From: Prorocentrum cordatum
Lineage: Eukaryota > Sar > Dinophyceae > Prorocentrales > Prorocentraceae
Length of the DNA stretch: 64,000 nucleotides
Direction of reading: 5' to 3'
Assembly (NCBI GenBank): GCA_963575745.1
Contig: CAUYUJ010018314.1
Location: 136,409-200,408, forward strand
Below, piece after piece: positions 34,831 to 47,864 of the stretch. The notes beneath the pieces are model-generated. The model searched no databases. It saw only the letters and a program-made list of their open reading frames with translations, and had not been told where the DNA came from. Each line of letters starts with the position of its first letter. Positions within the stretch are counted from its first letter, which is position 1. Both the position numbers and the translations under genes were made by a program.

Positions 34831-34855
34831 CTCCGCAACAACCATTTTGGCTGAG
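34831..34855 (+). other. probable relic of the dinoflagellate spliced leader
   Basis: TCCG, then after six bases CCATTTTGGCT followed by GAGG. The dinoflagellate leader is known to contain CCATTTTGGCTCAAG after TCCGTAG, so 11 consecutive bases match the core, flanked by partial matches on both sides. It lies 82 bp upstream of the ATG of gene B. Such relics are known where leader-bearing mRNA has been copied back into the genome. Confidence 0.5.
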
Positions 34856-34936
34856 GCGGGTGGCCTCCAAGGTCCAAGGGGCGTGGCGTGGGCCACCCTC
34901 CCTCGCGGTCGCAGTGACCGCGTCGGCCTTTCAGCA

Positions 34937-37734
34937 ATGTCTGTCAGCAAATTCAACATGGGGGATCTTCCCATTACCGTGAAGAAGAAGGCGGCGAAGA
35001 CGATTAAGGACGATGCAATCACGGTCGTCAGTGGCGAGATGAAGCATGATGATCTTCAGTGCGCCCCTTGCACAGAGGTTCCCCATGGCATGGTGAAGAT
35101 TGGACAGAAACTTGTTTGGATTTGGAATCCAGACGGGCGCACATGCTTCTGCTGTGGCGTTAAAGATTCGGATCCAGACCCAGTGCTCAAATCGGTTCTT
35201 CCAGGGCGTGCTTGGGCGTATCCACCGAAAGTGAAAGGAGGGAAGCATGAGTCGAACTTCTGTTGGTATTGCCTCAAAGTCTTTTACGGTAGATACAGGG
35301 TGCAGTACGGCCTCACTATGTCACAGCTCCCCGGCTGGCTCACCAGAGATTCAGAGCGCATGGCGACCTTCAAGAAGGAACTCGAGGCGCTGATAAAGCA
35401 CATGGCCGAGCAGGGGGAGCTTCACAACGTCCCCCGCGGTTTCTTCGCCAACCTGGACGATTCTGGGAAGAAGCTCACGCACCACAAGCGGAAAGGCCTT
35501 GACTGGGTCGGAATGGGGAGGAGGCGGACGATGAGAGTAGGAGTTCCTTTGGAGGCGGAGGGATGGGAAGGAAGGATATGCATTTAGCATTTAGAATCTC
35601 CCGCAAAGGTCTGACGATGGAAGATCCCGAGGACAACTGGATGCACTACTCAGACTACGTTGCGAAACATGGGGACCCTTCGCGGCATGGACATAAGAGG
35701 TGTATTATCGAGGGTAAGGACGTGGTGATCATTCCAGGTGAGAGGATCGGCAAAATCCGCCGCAGCGTTCACATCGAAGTTGACATGGAGACGGAGCTGG
35801 CCAACACTGACGACGGCATCACCAGGGATGACACCGTCGAGTCAATGCAGGAGGGCATCTTCAACAGTCTCGACTTTGGCAGTGCCACGGGTGTCAGCTT
35901 GTCGAGCCTCATCGGCCCGCTTCCAGGCGCATCGTCTGCGGGGTCAAGCGGTTCTGGACAGCAGCAGCCCGCCACCCCTCAGGTGACCGCCGCAGGATTC
36001 GGCTTCTCCTTCTCGGCCGCCTCCAGAGCAGCTTCTGCCGCCACCATCGGAGAGGGCGCCGCAGGAGATACGGGCCAGGCGGACCGCCAGCCTGCGCCTT
36101 CAGGTGGACGCCGAGGCGGCAGGACTAAGAACGTTGGCGCAGGCTCCTGACCTTGGGCCGAACTGGCTTTCCATCCTCCTCCTCTTTCTCGTCCTCTTCT
36201 CCTTCTCCTGGTCCTCCTCCTTCTCTTGCCATCCACCCAGCCATCCTCCTCCTTCTCCCCGTTCTCTTATTCCCCCTCCTCTGTTGTCCTCCTTCCATTC
36301 CATTCAGATCCCTTTCCTCTCATCATCATCCTCTTCCTTCACCGTTCGCTTTCCCTCATTCTGCTCCTCCTCCTCCTCCTCATCCTCCTGAGCATTGCCT
36401 CCTGCACCCTGCCCCTGCAGCTGCCCCTCCTCTTCCTCCTCCTCATCCTTCTCCTCCTCCTCCCCATCCTCATGATGCTCACCCTAAGCCTCCTCATCAT
36501 CAGCCTCTTCCCTTCCCATTCCGCCCATTCCCCACTCTCCATTCCGACTCTCCCCTTCGCGCTTCCTCCCCAAATGTAGGGACAAGGCATCGGCATGAGC
36601 TCGGTCATATCATGTCTCGGCCTGGATCAAACAGAGGAAGAGAGTAGGGGGAGGGCGAGAACGAGAAAGAGGAATATGAGCCCGAGGAGGAGGAGGAAAC
36701 GGAAGGGAATGAGAAGGATGATGAGGAGGAGCAGGAAGACAAATTGAGGGGATGATTACTCGAAACAGAAGGAAGGGCAGGAAGAGGAGGAAGAGGAGGA
36801 GGATGAGGATCATGCGGCATCATGCGGATGAAGAGGATGAAGGGGGTAGGGTATAGGCGTAGGATAGGAGAGGTTTGATATGCCCCCTCCCCTTTCCTTC
36901 CCTTATCCTGTTCCTCCTCATTTCCTCTGCCTTTCCCACTGCACGCACTGCTCCTTCCCATCCCACTCCCATCTTCCTACACCTCCCTCTCCCCCCTCCT
37001 CTTCCTCCTCCTCCTCCTCCTCCTCCCCCTCCTTCTCCTCTTCCTCCTCCTTCTCCTCCCCCCCTCCTCCTCCTCGTCCTCTCCGTCTCTTTCGCCCCGC
37101 ATCCCCCTGGTCCCCTCTGATCTTTCTCCTCCAGCTCCCACCTCATCCCCCTCCTCGCCCACCTCCTCCTCCTCCTCCTCCTCCTCCCCCTCCTTCTCCT
37201 CTTCCTCCTCCGCCTCCTCCTCCCCTCCTCCTCCTCTCCGCCCCCTCTCTCCTCCTCCCCCCTCCTCCGCCTTCTTCTTCTTGTCCTCCTCCGCCTCCTT
37301 CTTCTCCTCCTCCTGTTTCTCCTCCACATCATCCTCTTCCTCCTCCATTCCCCCTCCTCCTCCTCCCCCTCCTCCTCCTCCTCCTCCTCCTCCTCCTCCT
37401 CCTACATATCCTCTTCCTCCTCATCATCTCCCACTCCTTCCCCTCCTTCTCCCCCTCCCTGTTCTCCCCGCCCAGGCCCTGGGCAGCAAGACGGCACTCC
37501 TGCCAAGAACGCTGGGGCCAGCAGCGCGGGCGCCGCCCGGGCCGAGCCAGCTGCCACGCCGCCATCGGGCGGCAAGGCCCGAGGGCCTGGACGGCCGCCG
37601 GCAGACTTGGTCGCGAAGACGGACAAGCTGCTGAAAGCGTTTCTGGACCCAGGGCCCCAAAACGAAGAGGAGGAGGATGAGGGGGAGGGGGGGGGAGGAA
37701 AGGGAAAAGGGAGGAGGAGGAGGAGGGCGAGCAG

Positions 37735-37765
<31 letters not shown>

Positions 37766-40700
37766 AGGAGGGGGAGGAGGAGGATGGGGAGAAGGAGGAG
37801 GAGGAAAAGGAGGAGGAGAAGGAGGAGCGGGGTGAGGGCAGGAGTAGGAGGAGGAGGAGCAGGAGAAGGAGGAGGAGGTGGAGGAGAAGGGGAGGGGGAG
37901 GAGGAGGGGGAGGAGGAGCAGGAGGAGGAGGAGGAGGAGGAGGAGGAGGAGGAGGGGCAAGAGGATTGGGGGGCAACGTCTAGCAGGAGGCGGGAGGTTG
38001 GAAGGAAGTGGAGGAGATGGAGATTGGAGATGGATGGAAAGAATGGTGATGATGTTGAGGAGGATAAGGGGGAGAAGCATGAGGAGGGTGAGAAGGAAGG
38101 AGGAGGAGTCTGAGAAGGATGAGCGGATGAGAAGGAAGAAGAGGAGGAGGATGCAAGAGGAGGATGAAACGCTGGATGAGCAGGAGGCCGGAGGTAACAG
38201 ACGTGTTTGAGCAGAGTGCTTCAGCCAGAGAGCCAGAGTAGAGGGCGACGGCGACGACGAGGAAGATGATGAGGAGGCAGTAAGAGGGTGAAGACAATAA
38301 TCATGATATCATGAGATGATGTTGGGGAGCAGTAGGAAAATGGCACAGGAGGAGAAAGAGGAGGACGTGGGGATGTAGGAAGATGAATAGCTGAGACGGT
38401 AGAGTTGCAGGAATAGAGACGGAAGAGGAGGAGGGCCGCTGGATGGAGGAGGATGAGGAGGGTGAGGGAGCCAATCGCTCCACATCCCTGACATTTGGCA
38501 ACCTGGATTCCTGGATTGGCCGATGATGGATATGAGTAGGTCTTTAGTCTTTGGTATATATCCATCCTGGCCGATCCCTGGGTCCCGCCCTCTTGAACCC
38601 AGCAGGACGCTAGCCCGAGTGACGACGCTTTCTATGGCAGTGGGCGCAAGAAGCAGGTCCCATCCATGAAGTTGCTTCGGGACCAGCTCAAGGCCCACTG
38701 CGACAAGCTCCAGAAGGATCCTGAGGCTGGTGATTTCGAAGCTGCGAACGCGAGGTGCCCTTCTCTCCTCCTCTTCCCCTATCTGGCCAATACCTACCCC
38801 AACCCCATCCCACCCATGGCCCATGGCCCATGGCCCACAACCTTTCACCGCATTTCCTCATCCATCCTTTTTTTTGTGTTCACTCTTCTGTAGGTACAGG
38901 AAGCTATGCGCGGTCTTCGAGGTGTATCACGTGTGGATCTTCAAGGGGTCGGAGCATGCTGATTTCGTCTCGACGTACGACTGCCAGTTGCACTTCCTGA
39001 GTATGGAGCCCGCCCTGCAGATCCCGTTCCCGCCGTGCTGGGTCTTGGCGAGGAAGACCAGGGAGGTCGCCAAGCTCGACGGTCACGAGTTCTGGCAGGC
39101 AATGCAGACCAGCGTGTGGGAGGGCCTCGGTATGTCTACGACGATGATCACGAAGCATCAGGCCGATCTTGTAGAGGAGAAGTTGGCGTCGATTGGAGCG
39201 GCGCCCTCGGTTGATGAGGTTTCGGCGAAAATGAAGTTGCTGCTCGAGGGTGGGTTATACTTGACCGATGAGGTTGGCATCGATGAGACTATCAGCAAGC
39301 CCCTGAAAGTCACATTCGACATCTTGAACTTCGAGGCGTGCCCGACTGATACCACTTTGGACAGAATCGATGACGTGTTCAACTGGAAAACGACGAACCC
39401 TGAATGCATGGTGTATCGCGTTTTGATGACATTCCCGCGCTGCCGGGCGGTGCTCTCGAACTGCAAAGCCGGTTGCCTCAAGATGCAGAACTCCGTGAAG
39501 TACGCTCAAGAGCTCGGCGTGATAATCGGGGACGGCCTCAATGCCATCACGAACAGCCAGGCGCAGGACATGAACGTAGACAAGTCCATCGCCGAGATTG
39601 TTGGAGCACTCGAACGCCTTGAGAAATTCGTCAATCAAAAGGGGGAAGGAATTGAACAAGCGATCAACGCAGGAATGGATATTGCGAACGAATTCCTACA
39701 GAAGGCGCTTGGTGCCTTGTCCGACCTCTGCGTCCAATGCGTTAAGGAGATGTTGCCACTTGAGGCTCCCGACTCTGGTGTCAACTTGCCCGTGCTGCAG
39801 GCTTTCATGAAGCAGCTTGCTGTGCTAAAAGCTTCGGGGCTCACGTTCTGGTTCCAGGTATTCGTCACAAATGCTTTGCCTTGCCAGCAGATCCATGATT
39901 TCATTAAGGCCATCGTTACCATCGTCGAGGGGGCGGGTGCCATTGATGATTTGCCGATGCCTAGCATGCAAAGTCGGTTGAACGCTGCTCGCGCCCTCGA
40001 GACTACGACGTACGACGCCAGTTCGGCAGCCGGCGCAGAGCTTTTGACCATCCGTGCGACGATGATTGACCATGCGGCGATCACAGGTCCAGTGAATGAT
40101 ATTCGGAAGAAGATCAGCGCGACCGCTCAATCCTCGTTCGATCCATTGGCAACGTATTTCAAAGGCTTGCCCAACTTCAAGTTTGTGCAGATTAACCCTG
40201 GCGCCATGTCCGACTACCTCAAGGAGTTCAAGCCCTTCCTGGACATCAACGTGGCAGACATGGTGAAGAAAGCTTCCGACGTAGCTCACTGCCTGGGCCT
40301 GCACAAAGTCGTCTCACAGGTGCACGTCGTCCACAAGGGCTTGCAGCTGCTGAAGGACATCGCTGGCGTGGAACGGATCAGGGCCACGGCTGCCAGTTCT
40401 GACGACTTGACTCCGCAGGAGGGCAAGCCTTTGCTGAAGGCCATCCAGGAGCTTCGCCCAAGCGCTCGCGACTTCAACGATCAAGTGGTTCTCAAGGCGT
40501 GCGACGGCGATGCAGCGGCTTTGACATCGGGGACTTTCAACGGTCCCAACTTGTTCAAGAAGTGCGATTGGGAGATGCGCGATCTCCGTGGCCTCGATAA
40601 CTTGATGGACGATGGCATGGACTTCGTGAACGCGTGCCAGCAGCAAAGCCAAACGGTGCTCGATAACATCAAGACGACGTGGTCGAACCACATCACGGCC

Positions 40701-40892
40701 TTGCAGGCCAAAGTGATGGAGTGGTGCCCGTCCCAGTGGGAGTTGCACGGGGAGAGTTTGCTCGACACGCCTGACGTGGTGGCCAGTCTCACGCGGAACC
40801 CGCACTACTTGAATTTGGCTCAGGGCTGCGAGTTGCTGGAGAGCATGAAGAAGGCCGCCTCCTCGGTCACCAAGGACTCGAAATTCAAACCA
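34937..40892 (+). CDS. gene B: large protein with CxxC knuckles and AT-hook-like motif (left copy, lacks last exon)
   Basis: Exons 34937-35495, 35609-36142, 37476-37663, 38606-38754 and 38894-40892; donors GC, GC, GA, GT, GC; all phases agree. The last exon is present only in the right copy. Exon 1 (MSVSKFNMGD) has C42/C45, C70-C73 and C109/C112: two CxxC pairs 36 residues apart suggest a zinc ribbon or treble clef. Exon 2 is acidic then Ser/Gly/Ala-rich. Exon 3 has KARGPGRPPADL, an AT-hook-like minor-groove binder. Exon 5 (666 residues) is mostly helical with no recognised domain. The model is about 1,140 aa here and 1,227 aa with the last exon. The ATG is chosen because it is the first in a frame open since the spliced-leader relic. 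Function unknown; a DNA- or chromatin-associated role is inference. Confidence 0.6.
36143..38605. repeat. alternating polypyrimidine and polypurine blocks in introns of gene B (left copy)
   Basis: CT-rich 36165-36570, GA-rich 36630-36860, CT-rich 36885-37470, then exon 3, then GA-rich 37664-38480. Strand bias flips three times. Long frames here are translations of the bias. Confidence 0.85.
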
Positions 40893-41149
40893 GCTTCTCC
40901 TCCTCCTCCTCTACCTCCTCCTCCTCCTCCTCCTCCTCCTCCTCCTCTTCCTCCTCTTCCTCCTCCTACTTCTCGGTCTGCCTCTCCTGGTTCTCGTTGT
41001 CACCCTCATTCTCGCAACCTAGCTTCCTCCTCCCCAAACCCCAAATTATTCCCATTTCCCATTTCCCATACTTCCCTTCATCGTTTCTCTGCCCGGGCAA
41101 CCCCTGCTTCGTTGTCGGCCTGCCCGCTCGGCGAGGGAGGGGGTCTGGT

Positions 41150-41345
41150 AGCCCACGATCGAACGATCGAACGACTGATGACGATCATCGAGTTGGCATT
41201 GCGATCGATCGGACTAGCTACGATCGAAGGATCGACGATCGACGTCGACGCCAACGATCGCGTCTGACGACCGATCGATCAAAAGATTGACGATCGATCG
41301 ACGATCGACGCGATCGACGACGGTGAACGAACGACGATCTCATCG
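41150..41345. repeat. CGATCGA-type short repeat (left copy, cut by gap)
   Basis: Dense ACGATCG/GATCGATC units inside the last intron of gene B. The right copy shows the repeat running on to about 58850. Confidence 0.9.
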
Positions 41346-41400
41346 ACGATTTCAGATCTGCCGATCTAGGACCGCACCGTTGACGATGTGAGTTCATTGG

Positions 41401-41500
41401 NNNNNNNNNNNNNNNNNNNNNNNNNNNNNNNNNNNNNNNNNNNNNNNNNNNNNNNNNNNNNNNNNNNNNNNNNNNNNNNNNNNNNNNNNNNNNNNNNNNN
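41401..41500. other. assembly gap, exactly 100 N
   Basis: A run of exactly 100 N, the placeholder length commonly used for gaps of unknown size. Both duplicate copies end flush at it. Confidence 0.99.
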
Positions 41501-44500
41501 GGCAGCCTTCGGTCGCCTTGCGACGCTTCGGCGGTTGGGCAGCCGCCGGGACGCAGCGGCATCGGCCCGGGCAGCCAAGGCCTCCAAGGCTAGAGCTCCA
41601 GAGCCACAGTTCGAGGGCCTGGCAACCGCATGGGATTCGTTGACGCTCCATGCAGAGGAGCTTTCGGAGAGCTCTCTCCTTTTCTCCTTGCTCCTTCACT
41701 TGAGGCTCCTCCTCTTACTTCTTCTGCTCCTCTATGTATCATCATTGTCCTTCTCCTGCCCCCGCTCTTCCTCTCGATCGTTTCGACTCTCTTGCGAACT
41801 GAACCCAGGAGGCCGTCATGCGCCCAGGGGCCCCGACCATGCTGCATCCCAAGCAGTGGGTGCTCGGGGGATTCATCCGCGAGGCTTGGAGCCAGGTGGT
41901 CGGCTTTGGGGGACCTTGAAGATAGCGGGGGGGGGGGTGAGCGGCGTTTAAGGAGCTCGCGGCCCCCCCTGCCCCTTACTCCCGAGGTGGGCAAGCACAA
42001 CCCCTGCCGCGGGGGGTTCGCGGAGACGGCCCACGGCCTTAGCGCGGCGATGGGCTTGGCGGAGATCTGTCAGCGCGTCCAAGCAAAGGCTTGGCGAGCT
42101 CACGCTTCTGAACTTCGAGCGGTTGCCATCAACAGGTCAGAGGAGGAAGAGTAGGTAAAGGGAGGGGATACGGAGTTGGAGATGCAGGAGGGAGGAGGAG
42201 CAGCAGAGTGGGGGAGGGATGAGGACAGGGGAGCGGAGGAGGAGGAGGGAAAGGTGAAGGAGGAGGAGGAGAAGGAGGAGAAGGGAGAGGAGGAGGAGAA
42301 GGAGGAGAAGGAAGAGAAGGATGAGCTGAAAGGCGGGACGGTGGTGAAGGACGGGAGGGGCAAAGCGGGGAGGGGGGCACGCCGAAGGTTTCACGATGCC
42401 ACGCCTGTCTTGGCGCGGTTCGGGGCGATGGAGCAGCAGGTGTATGAGGCGGCCCGCTACCTCCACAAGCAGGAGGACGGGAGGTGCCCTGGTTACGAAA
42501 TCAGGTGAAATCAAACAGGTTTTTTTCCAGATCCCAAGCCCGTCCAGCCTAGATTGGGCGCTAAGCGCAACCGCGCCCCCCCCTTCCCATCCATCCTGGG
42601 CCCATCTCCCCTCTCCTTCTCCTCTCTGCAGATATGCTATGGGGCTATGGGCTATGGGATATGGCCGCTGTGGCAAGGCTATGCTATGCTATGTATCTTT
42701 GTATCGTTGTATTTGAAGGAATGGGAAAGTATAATAGGTACGAGTTCGGAACTCCAGCCAGGTGGAAAGCATTGAAGTTACCTGATTATTTGAAGACCGT
42801 TGGCAGAGTGAGGGTGCTTCCGAAGTTCGGGGTCCTTGAGCTTTTCGCCCAGTCCATCAACATTGCCAGCTTAGACGCGAGCGGCCTCCAGAAGGCCTTT
42901 CGACTCATTGTCCCACCGTGCGTTCTGAAGCAGGCGAATTCCAGCACCGTCTTCAGAGCTTTTGAGCAGGGCTTCGAGCCGCTGAACTTGACGGGGATCA
43001 GCGACATCAGCTTGAAGGTCGGGTTCGTCATGATTTCGGAGACTCCTGACAACCATCGGGTCAATACGAGGACCCACGTCGTCGTCGTCAGCCCCATCAT
43101 TTTCTCTTCCGTGGTGGTGCATGTTGGTGTTGCAGTGGTTGTGATGTGTGACATGTGGACGTGTGGTGTGACATTGAGACATTGAGAGGAAAAAGCATGC
43201 CTACGCTGAGAAGTTGCTGGCCACGCGCAACGTCCTGTACGACTGGCAGCGAGGCACGGATCCTTTTCCATTTGTCCATTGGTCCATTTGTCCATTTGCT
43301 TTTTCTATTTGTCCATTTGCACATATTTGTTGTTCAAGTTCCGTCTCTCTGGTGTGAAACTCTGGCACAGGCTGTTGCGCTCACCGGATCATGCGCTTGA
43401 TCGAGCATGTGTTTTCGAAGCAGTTGATGGGGGACGTGTACGCCATCGCGTTTGCAACAGGCGCGCCCAAACACCATGGTACACTGTTGAATTGTCTTGC
43501 AAAGCTCGTCGACGACGAGCTTGAGCTCGTGGTTCAGGTGGAGCCCAGATGGTCATTGCACATGGCGGACGTGTTGCGCTTGACAGTCGGCAGGGAGTTT
43601 CAGTACAGCAGCAGCACAGGTGAGAATCAAGGCGGGCGCCTGGCCGTTGCGAAGATGGAGCAGTTGAAGGCAATGTTAAACGGCGATTTGCGAAAGAAGA
43701 AACTACAACATTTTTGTAATGGATGTTGTGTTGACAGAGCAGATGCTGTCATGAACATGACGGCTGCGCTTTCTGGGTCTGGCCTTATTAGCGACGGGAG
43801 CGTGCCTTCCAAAAATAGATGGGGCACCATGGCGCGCCACAATGCGCTCCATACCTGCGGCTTCTTGTTTCACGATTTCAAGGGCCGCCTCTTGCGCGAG
43901 GCATTTGCTGGCGTCTATAGGGATGATGGTTCCGAGGTCAACGATCTCGATGACGTCGACTATCGGCAGCGTTTGCGGTGGCCTTGGGAAGGGGTCGGGG
44001 CAAACGAAACTCTCTTCCAGGAGGCGCCAGTCAGTGGTTCTTCTAGGGCCGACCTTGATTAGAAGATGTTTCTCTAGCGACGCCAAGGGGTGGGGCAATG
44101 GAGGGGGGAGTGATTGCGGCGCGTTCGCATCTCAGGCAGAAGTCTTGGAGGGCAAGGGCTGCGTCCAACGATGCAAAGAGGAGATTGGAGGCAACTGTCA
44201 TGTGTTTTGCAACTGCGCCGCTGGACTACTTGTGGATGCAGCTGCAGACAATGGACGAACATGGATGTTCTTAGGATCCCAAGGGGGGCGTTTGGTTTGG
44301 TGTGGGCGTTCGGGAGATCTGGTCGTGGTCTTGCTTGTGTTCCCTGGGGGCCATGGGTGCGTCGTGGGTTCACCTGAGCGTCCTGGGACTCTGGGGCCTT
44401 AGGCCAGGCCTGGCCGAAAGATAGTTTTATGTTCGCCCATTTCAAGCTTGCAGCCTGTCCTTGGGCAGGCTCACTGAAAGACAGCGTCTGGGAGGAATCG

Positions 44501-47500
44501 TCGCCCTTCGTCTCCTGTCAAGTCAGATTTATGGAAATGCTAGGGACGGACGCGAGCACCGATGACGAAGGCGAGGGGGATGGGGAGGGACATTAAATGA
44601 AGAATGAAAAACTTGGCAATCCTATACGGGTCCTCCCTCGCCCTGCGTCTTTCACCACCCTTTTGCCCCTTTGATTAGGTCTCAGCGTTTTAGTGGGTCA
44701 GCTGAACCAGATTGCATCCCTGAGGCCCTCTACGAGCATTGTTTTGGCACTACCAAGCGGACGAGCATGACGGCCCTGGTAACATCGTGGACACCATCAT
44801 TACCATGGTGCGCGAGTCTGTCCTTGAGATGGCAGCGCAAGTGTTCATTTGGTTCGAGGCGCCTCTCTCCAGTTGGCCGTTCAAATTGTTACTTAAAGTT
44901 GATGGTCGTTGTCCACGTATGCGGGACATTGGTCGTGAATTCTGGTATGATCATGGTTGCAATAAAGATCGCGATATTTCCGACAAGATACAAAAATCGT
45001 TTGGCAGCTTCGAGGAATTCAACAGCAGTACAACCGTTGATGATGTGTTGAAGTTGTGGGGGGCTTCTGCGAAAATGACCAACATGCATGTTGAAAGGTT
45101 GTTGTCTCTCATCCGGTCTGCGACTCCAATGAAGAACCCTTTTCTGGAGAGGCTGTTGGGCGCTGGATACTTGGGTGATTGGCTCAAGGACCACATCAAC
45201 AAACACGGATTCAAAGACCCTCGTATCAATACAACTGACGACTTGGTGAAGGCTGGCGCCCCCCTTATCAAGGGCGCTAAGGCCAAGAGAAAGAATAAGA
45301 ATAAGAACATTGGTGGCGCGCGCCCATGGATGCTGAAGGCCGCGAAGCGTTTGAAAGATGACAGACAGGTTGGCATCAAGCGCACTCGCCAGGAGATGAA
45401 CGACATCTTGAGATCCGAGGCCACGACGTTTGCACAACTACCAGACGAAGAGCGGACAGAATTTGAGGAGGTCGCAGCCAGCCTGAAGATGAACAAGGTG
45501 ATGCGGGCGAGCGCAGCAGATGATGATGTTGATTCTGCAGCCGATGTATTGAAACGACGGGTTGCTAACGCAGGACTTGGAATATGTTCTTGGGAGTCAC
45601 CCATTGCCAAGGAGCACATTCAAGCTGCCATGGCCGATGGTGATGTCCTTCCTCCGCGTACTGATGGACAGCCGCGCGGCCCGTTCGCCGTGAGCTCGTC
45701 CCTGCGCAAGGTCTTCAGCACAGCCTCTGTGGTGGACGACGCAGGCCGCTTGGTTTGGGAGAAGGAGTGGAGATGAGGAGGAGTCAGTTTGTTGGATCGC
45801 CATCGCAGGAAGCCATTAGTGTGTGGACGTCCACAGCAGCATATGCAATATATGGCATATGCAATATATTATATGGCATATGAGCCATGTGAATGTAAAA
45901 CGTTTCTTACTCTACCTTCTACATCCTGTCCTCTGGATCCTCCACCGTCCACGGTCCTTCCTCTACCATTCTCTATTCCCGCCACCCTTTCATCTTCCAT
46001 CCCTCCACCCGTCGCCAGGCGACATCCCGAAGAATAAGCATTTCATCCAGAAGGTCGTGCGTCAGCAGGTCCACGCCGGCGCCTGCCCAGTTGCTGACAA
46101 GGACGTATGGGATGTTGTCGGGCCTGCTTCATCTGCGTTGAATACTCTTGCTTACGAGTCTCCCAAATCATTTCACCGAATTAACCTTACACTTAACAAT
46201 GGCATGAACTTCCACGCGTACGTGTACGTAGCGTTTGCACAACCGACTCTCATCAAGCATCCTGTCTTCGTCGCGTTTGATCTTGCAGAAGAATATGCAG
46301 ACGACGCCGATGGAGGACCTACTCTGATCAAACTGAAGCGAAGGCAGTCCCTCCAGGGTTTCAGGCCAGCCTTTGCTAGCGCAGCTCAGATCATCAAACA
46401 TGTTCTGGACAAACGATATCGTCATGGCCCCATTGCCCCTGGTCGTGTAACGCGGATCTCAGTGCAGAAGGTGCAGTGCGAGAACACACAGATGGTAGAT
46501 ACTGTAAGGGCCACTTTGTCTGTTGGGACTGAACCCATTGTGCTGTACGATTACCTTGCAGTGCCAACACACCTGAAAAAGGGCAAGGACCCCGACCTGA
46601 AAAAGACTGCGGCACCACCAGGCGCATCGAGCTCTGGTGGAGCCTCGAGCGCTGGCAGCGCTGGCGCTGTTGACATCGGCGCCCAGATGGCTCTTGGCTT
46701 CGACCTCCTCGCTTCTGGGTTGGGCAAGCCCGCGCCGGCCGCTGATGAAGCAGGTGCGAATCGGCCTCCAAGCGTACCCTCGGCGGCCACCGACTACACA
46801 TACAAGGAGGTCGGTGGCGCGTCCGAGAGCGAGGATGACGACGTGCTCGCCAAACTCCACCAGCACGACGTTGAGTTCCACAAGCCAGATGGGGGCGGTG
46901 ATGATGACTTCGGGCCAGTCAAGGCGCATCAGTATTTGTGGCTTGTGCGGACGAACCGCCAGGCCACATGCTGCCATTGTAAGGGCACCATTGCAGCGCA
47001 GAGCTTTCGCGTGGTGTACGACCCGCACCCAGACAGCTACGACCGTCATGCTAAGTGGAAGCCTGGGTTTTGGAAGTATTGCCATAATTCTAAGGATTGC
47101 CTCCAGACGGTGGCAAAGTGGCCACCGTGGAACGGAGAGCCGCACAAACCAGATATAATGCCTGATGTCGCTCCGCTACCTGCGAAATGCAAGGAGTCTC
47201 GCGAAGACCGCGAGGCTGCCACCCAAGCAGCCGTGACTTTGTTTTATAATCAAATTGGCCAAGCCTTTGATTTCATTATGGAGAAAGCAGCTGGAAAACA
47301 TGCATATCTGTCCTCATCCACCTCCACCTCCTCATCCCCATCCCCTCCCATCTCCTCCTCTACGCTTCCTCATCCCCATGACCCATGACGCTTCTTCCCC
47401 TCCTGTTCCCTTCGCCCCATCCACCTCCAACAAACATATGTTCGGAATTTGGCCTCCAGGAGGGCCCAGGGTCCAGAGTGCAGGTTTCAGGGCGTGAACT

Positions 47501-47864
47501 TGCCGCCAGATCAGATTTAAGGGTCCAGAACCAGACACAAACTGTAGACGCAGGTTGAAGGCAAGGATAGTGGGGGTCCGCAACGCGGTGGCCTCTCGGT
47601 GCGCATCGTCTTGCAGCATCGCCGCCGACTGCGGGTTGCTGTATCGGGCTCGATGTTCATCACAGGCTTGCTGTTGGTTTTCGCCTTCACGCATGCTTCG
47701 CGGCAGCGATGGACGCCGCGACGTTCCTGCAAGGCTTCGACTCGTTGGTCACGGGCCGCTTGGGAACGCATGATGCCACTGACACCTCATTATGTATGGT
47801 GGGGGTTGCGAATGCAGGCGGTGAGTGCAATTTGAATCATCCTTTTCAGAATATCACGAAATGA
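41501..47864 (+). CDS. gene A, right copy (start lost at the gap)
   Basis: Exons at 41809-41895, 41987-42135, 42388-42504, 42738-43070, 43189-43253, 43371-43619, 43740-43910, 44725-45744, 46019-47293 and 47707-47864, plus the remainder of exon 1 from 41501. Start codon absent because it lies upstream of the duplicated part. Coding differences from the left copy are very few (for example Cys to Arg at base 46070, FIQKVVC to FIQKVVR). All splice sites are conserved. Probably the same locus as the left copy. Confidence 0.6.

Larger units (their letters stand above)
24345..41400. repeat. left copy of a 17-kb duplicated segment (probable assembly duplicate)
   Basis: Matches 41501-58557 base for base except for about 20 substitutions, a one-base homopolymer difference near 30745 and length changes in the CCT repeat near 37.2 kb. 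It ends exactly at the run of N. Carries gene A (except its first 110 bp), the methyltransferase, and gene B without its last exon. Confidence 0.97.

Noticed and set aside
36153-38110. Long Pro/Ser/Leu- and Glu/Arg-rich frames in both strands between exons of gene B
   Set aside because: Products of the polypyrimidine and polypurine blocks; they change with repeat length between the two copies.
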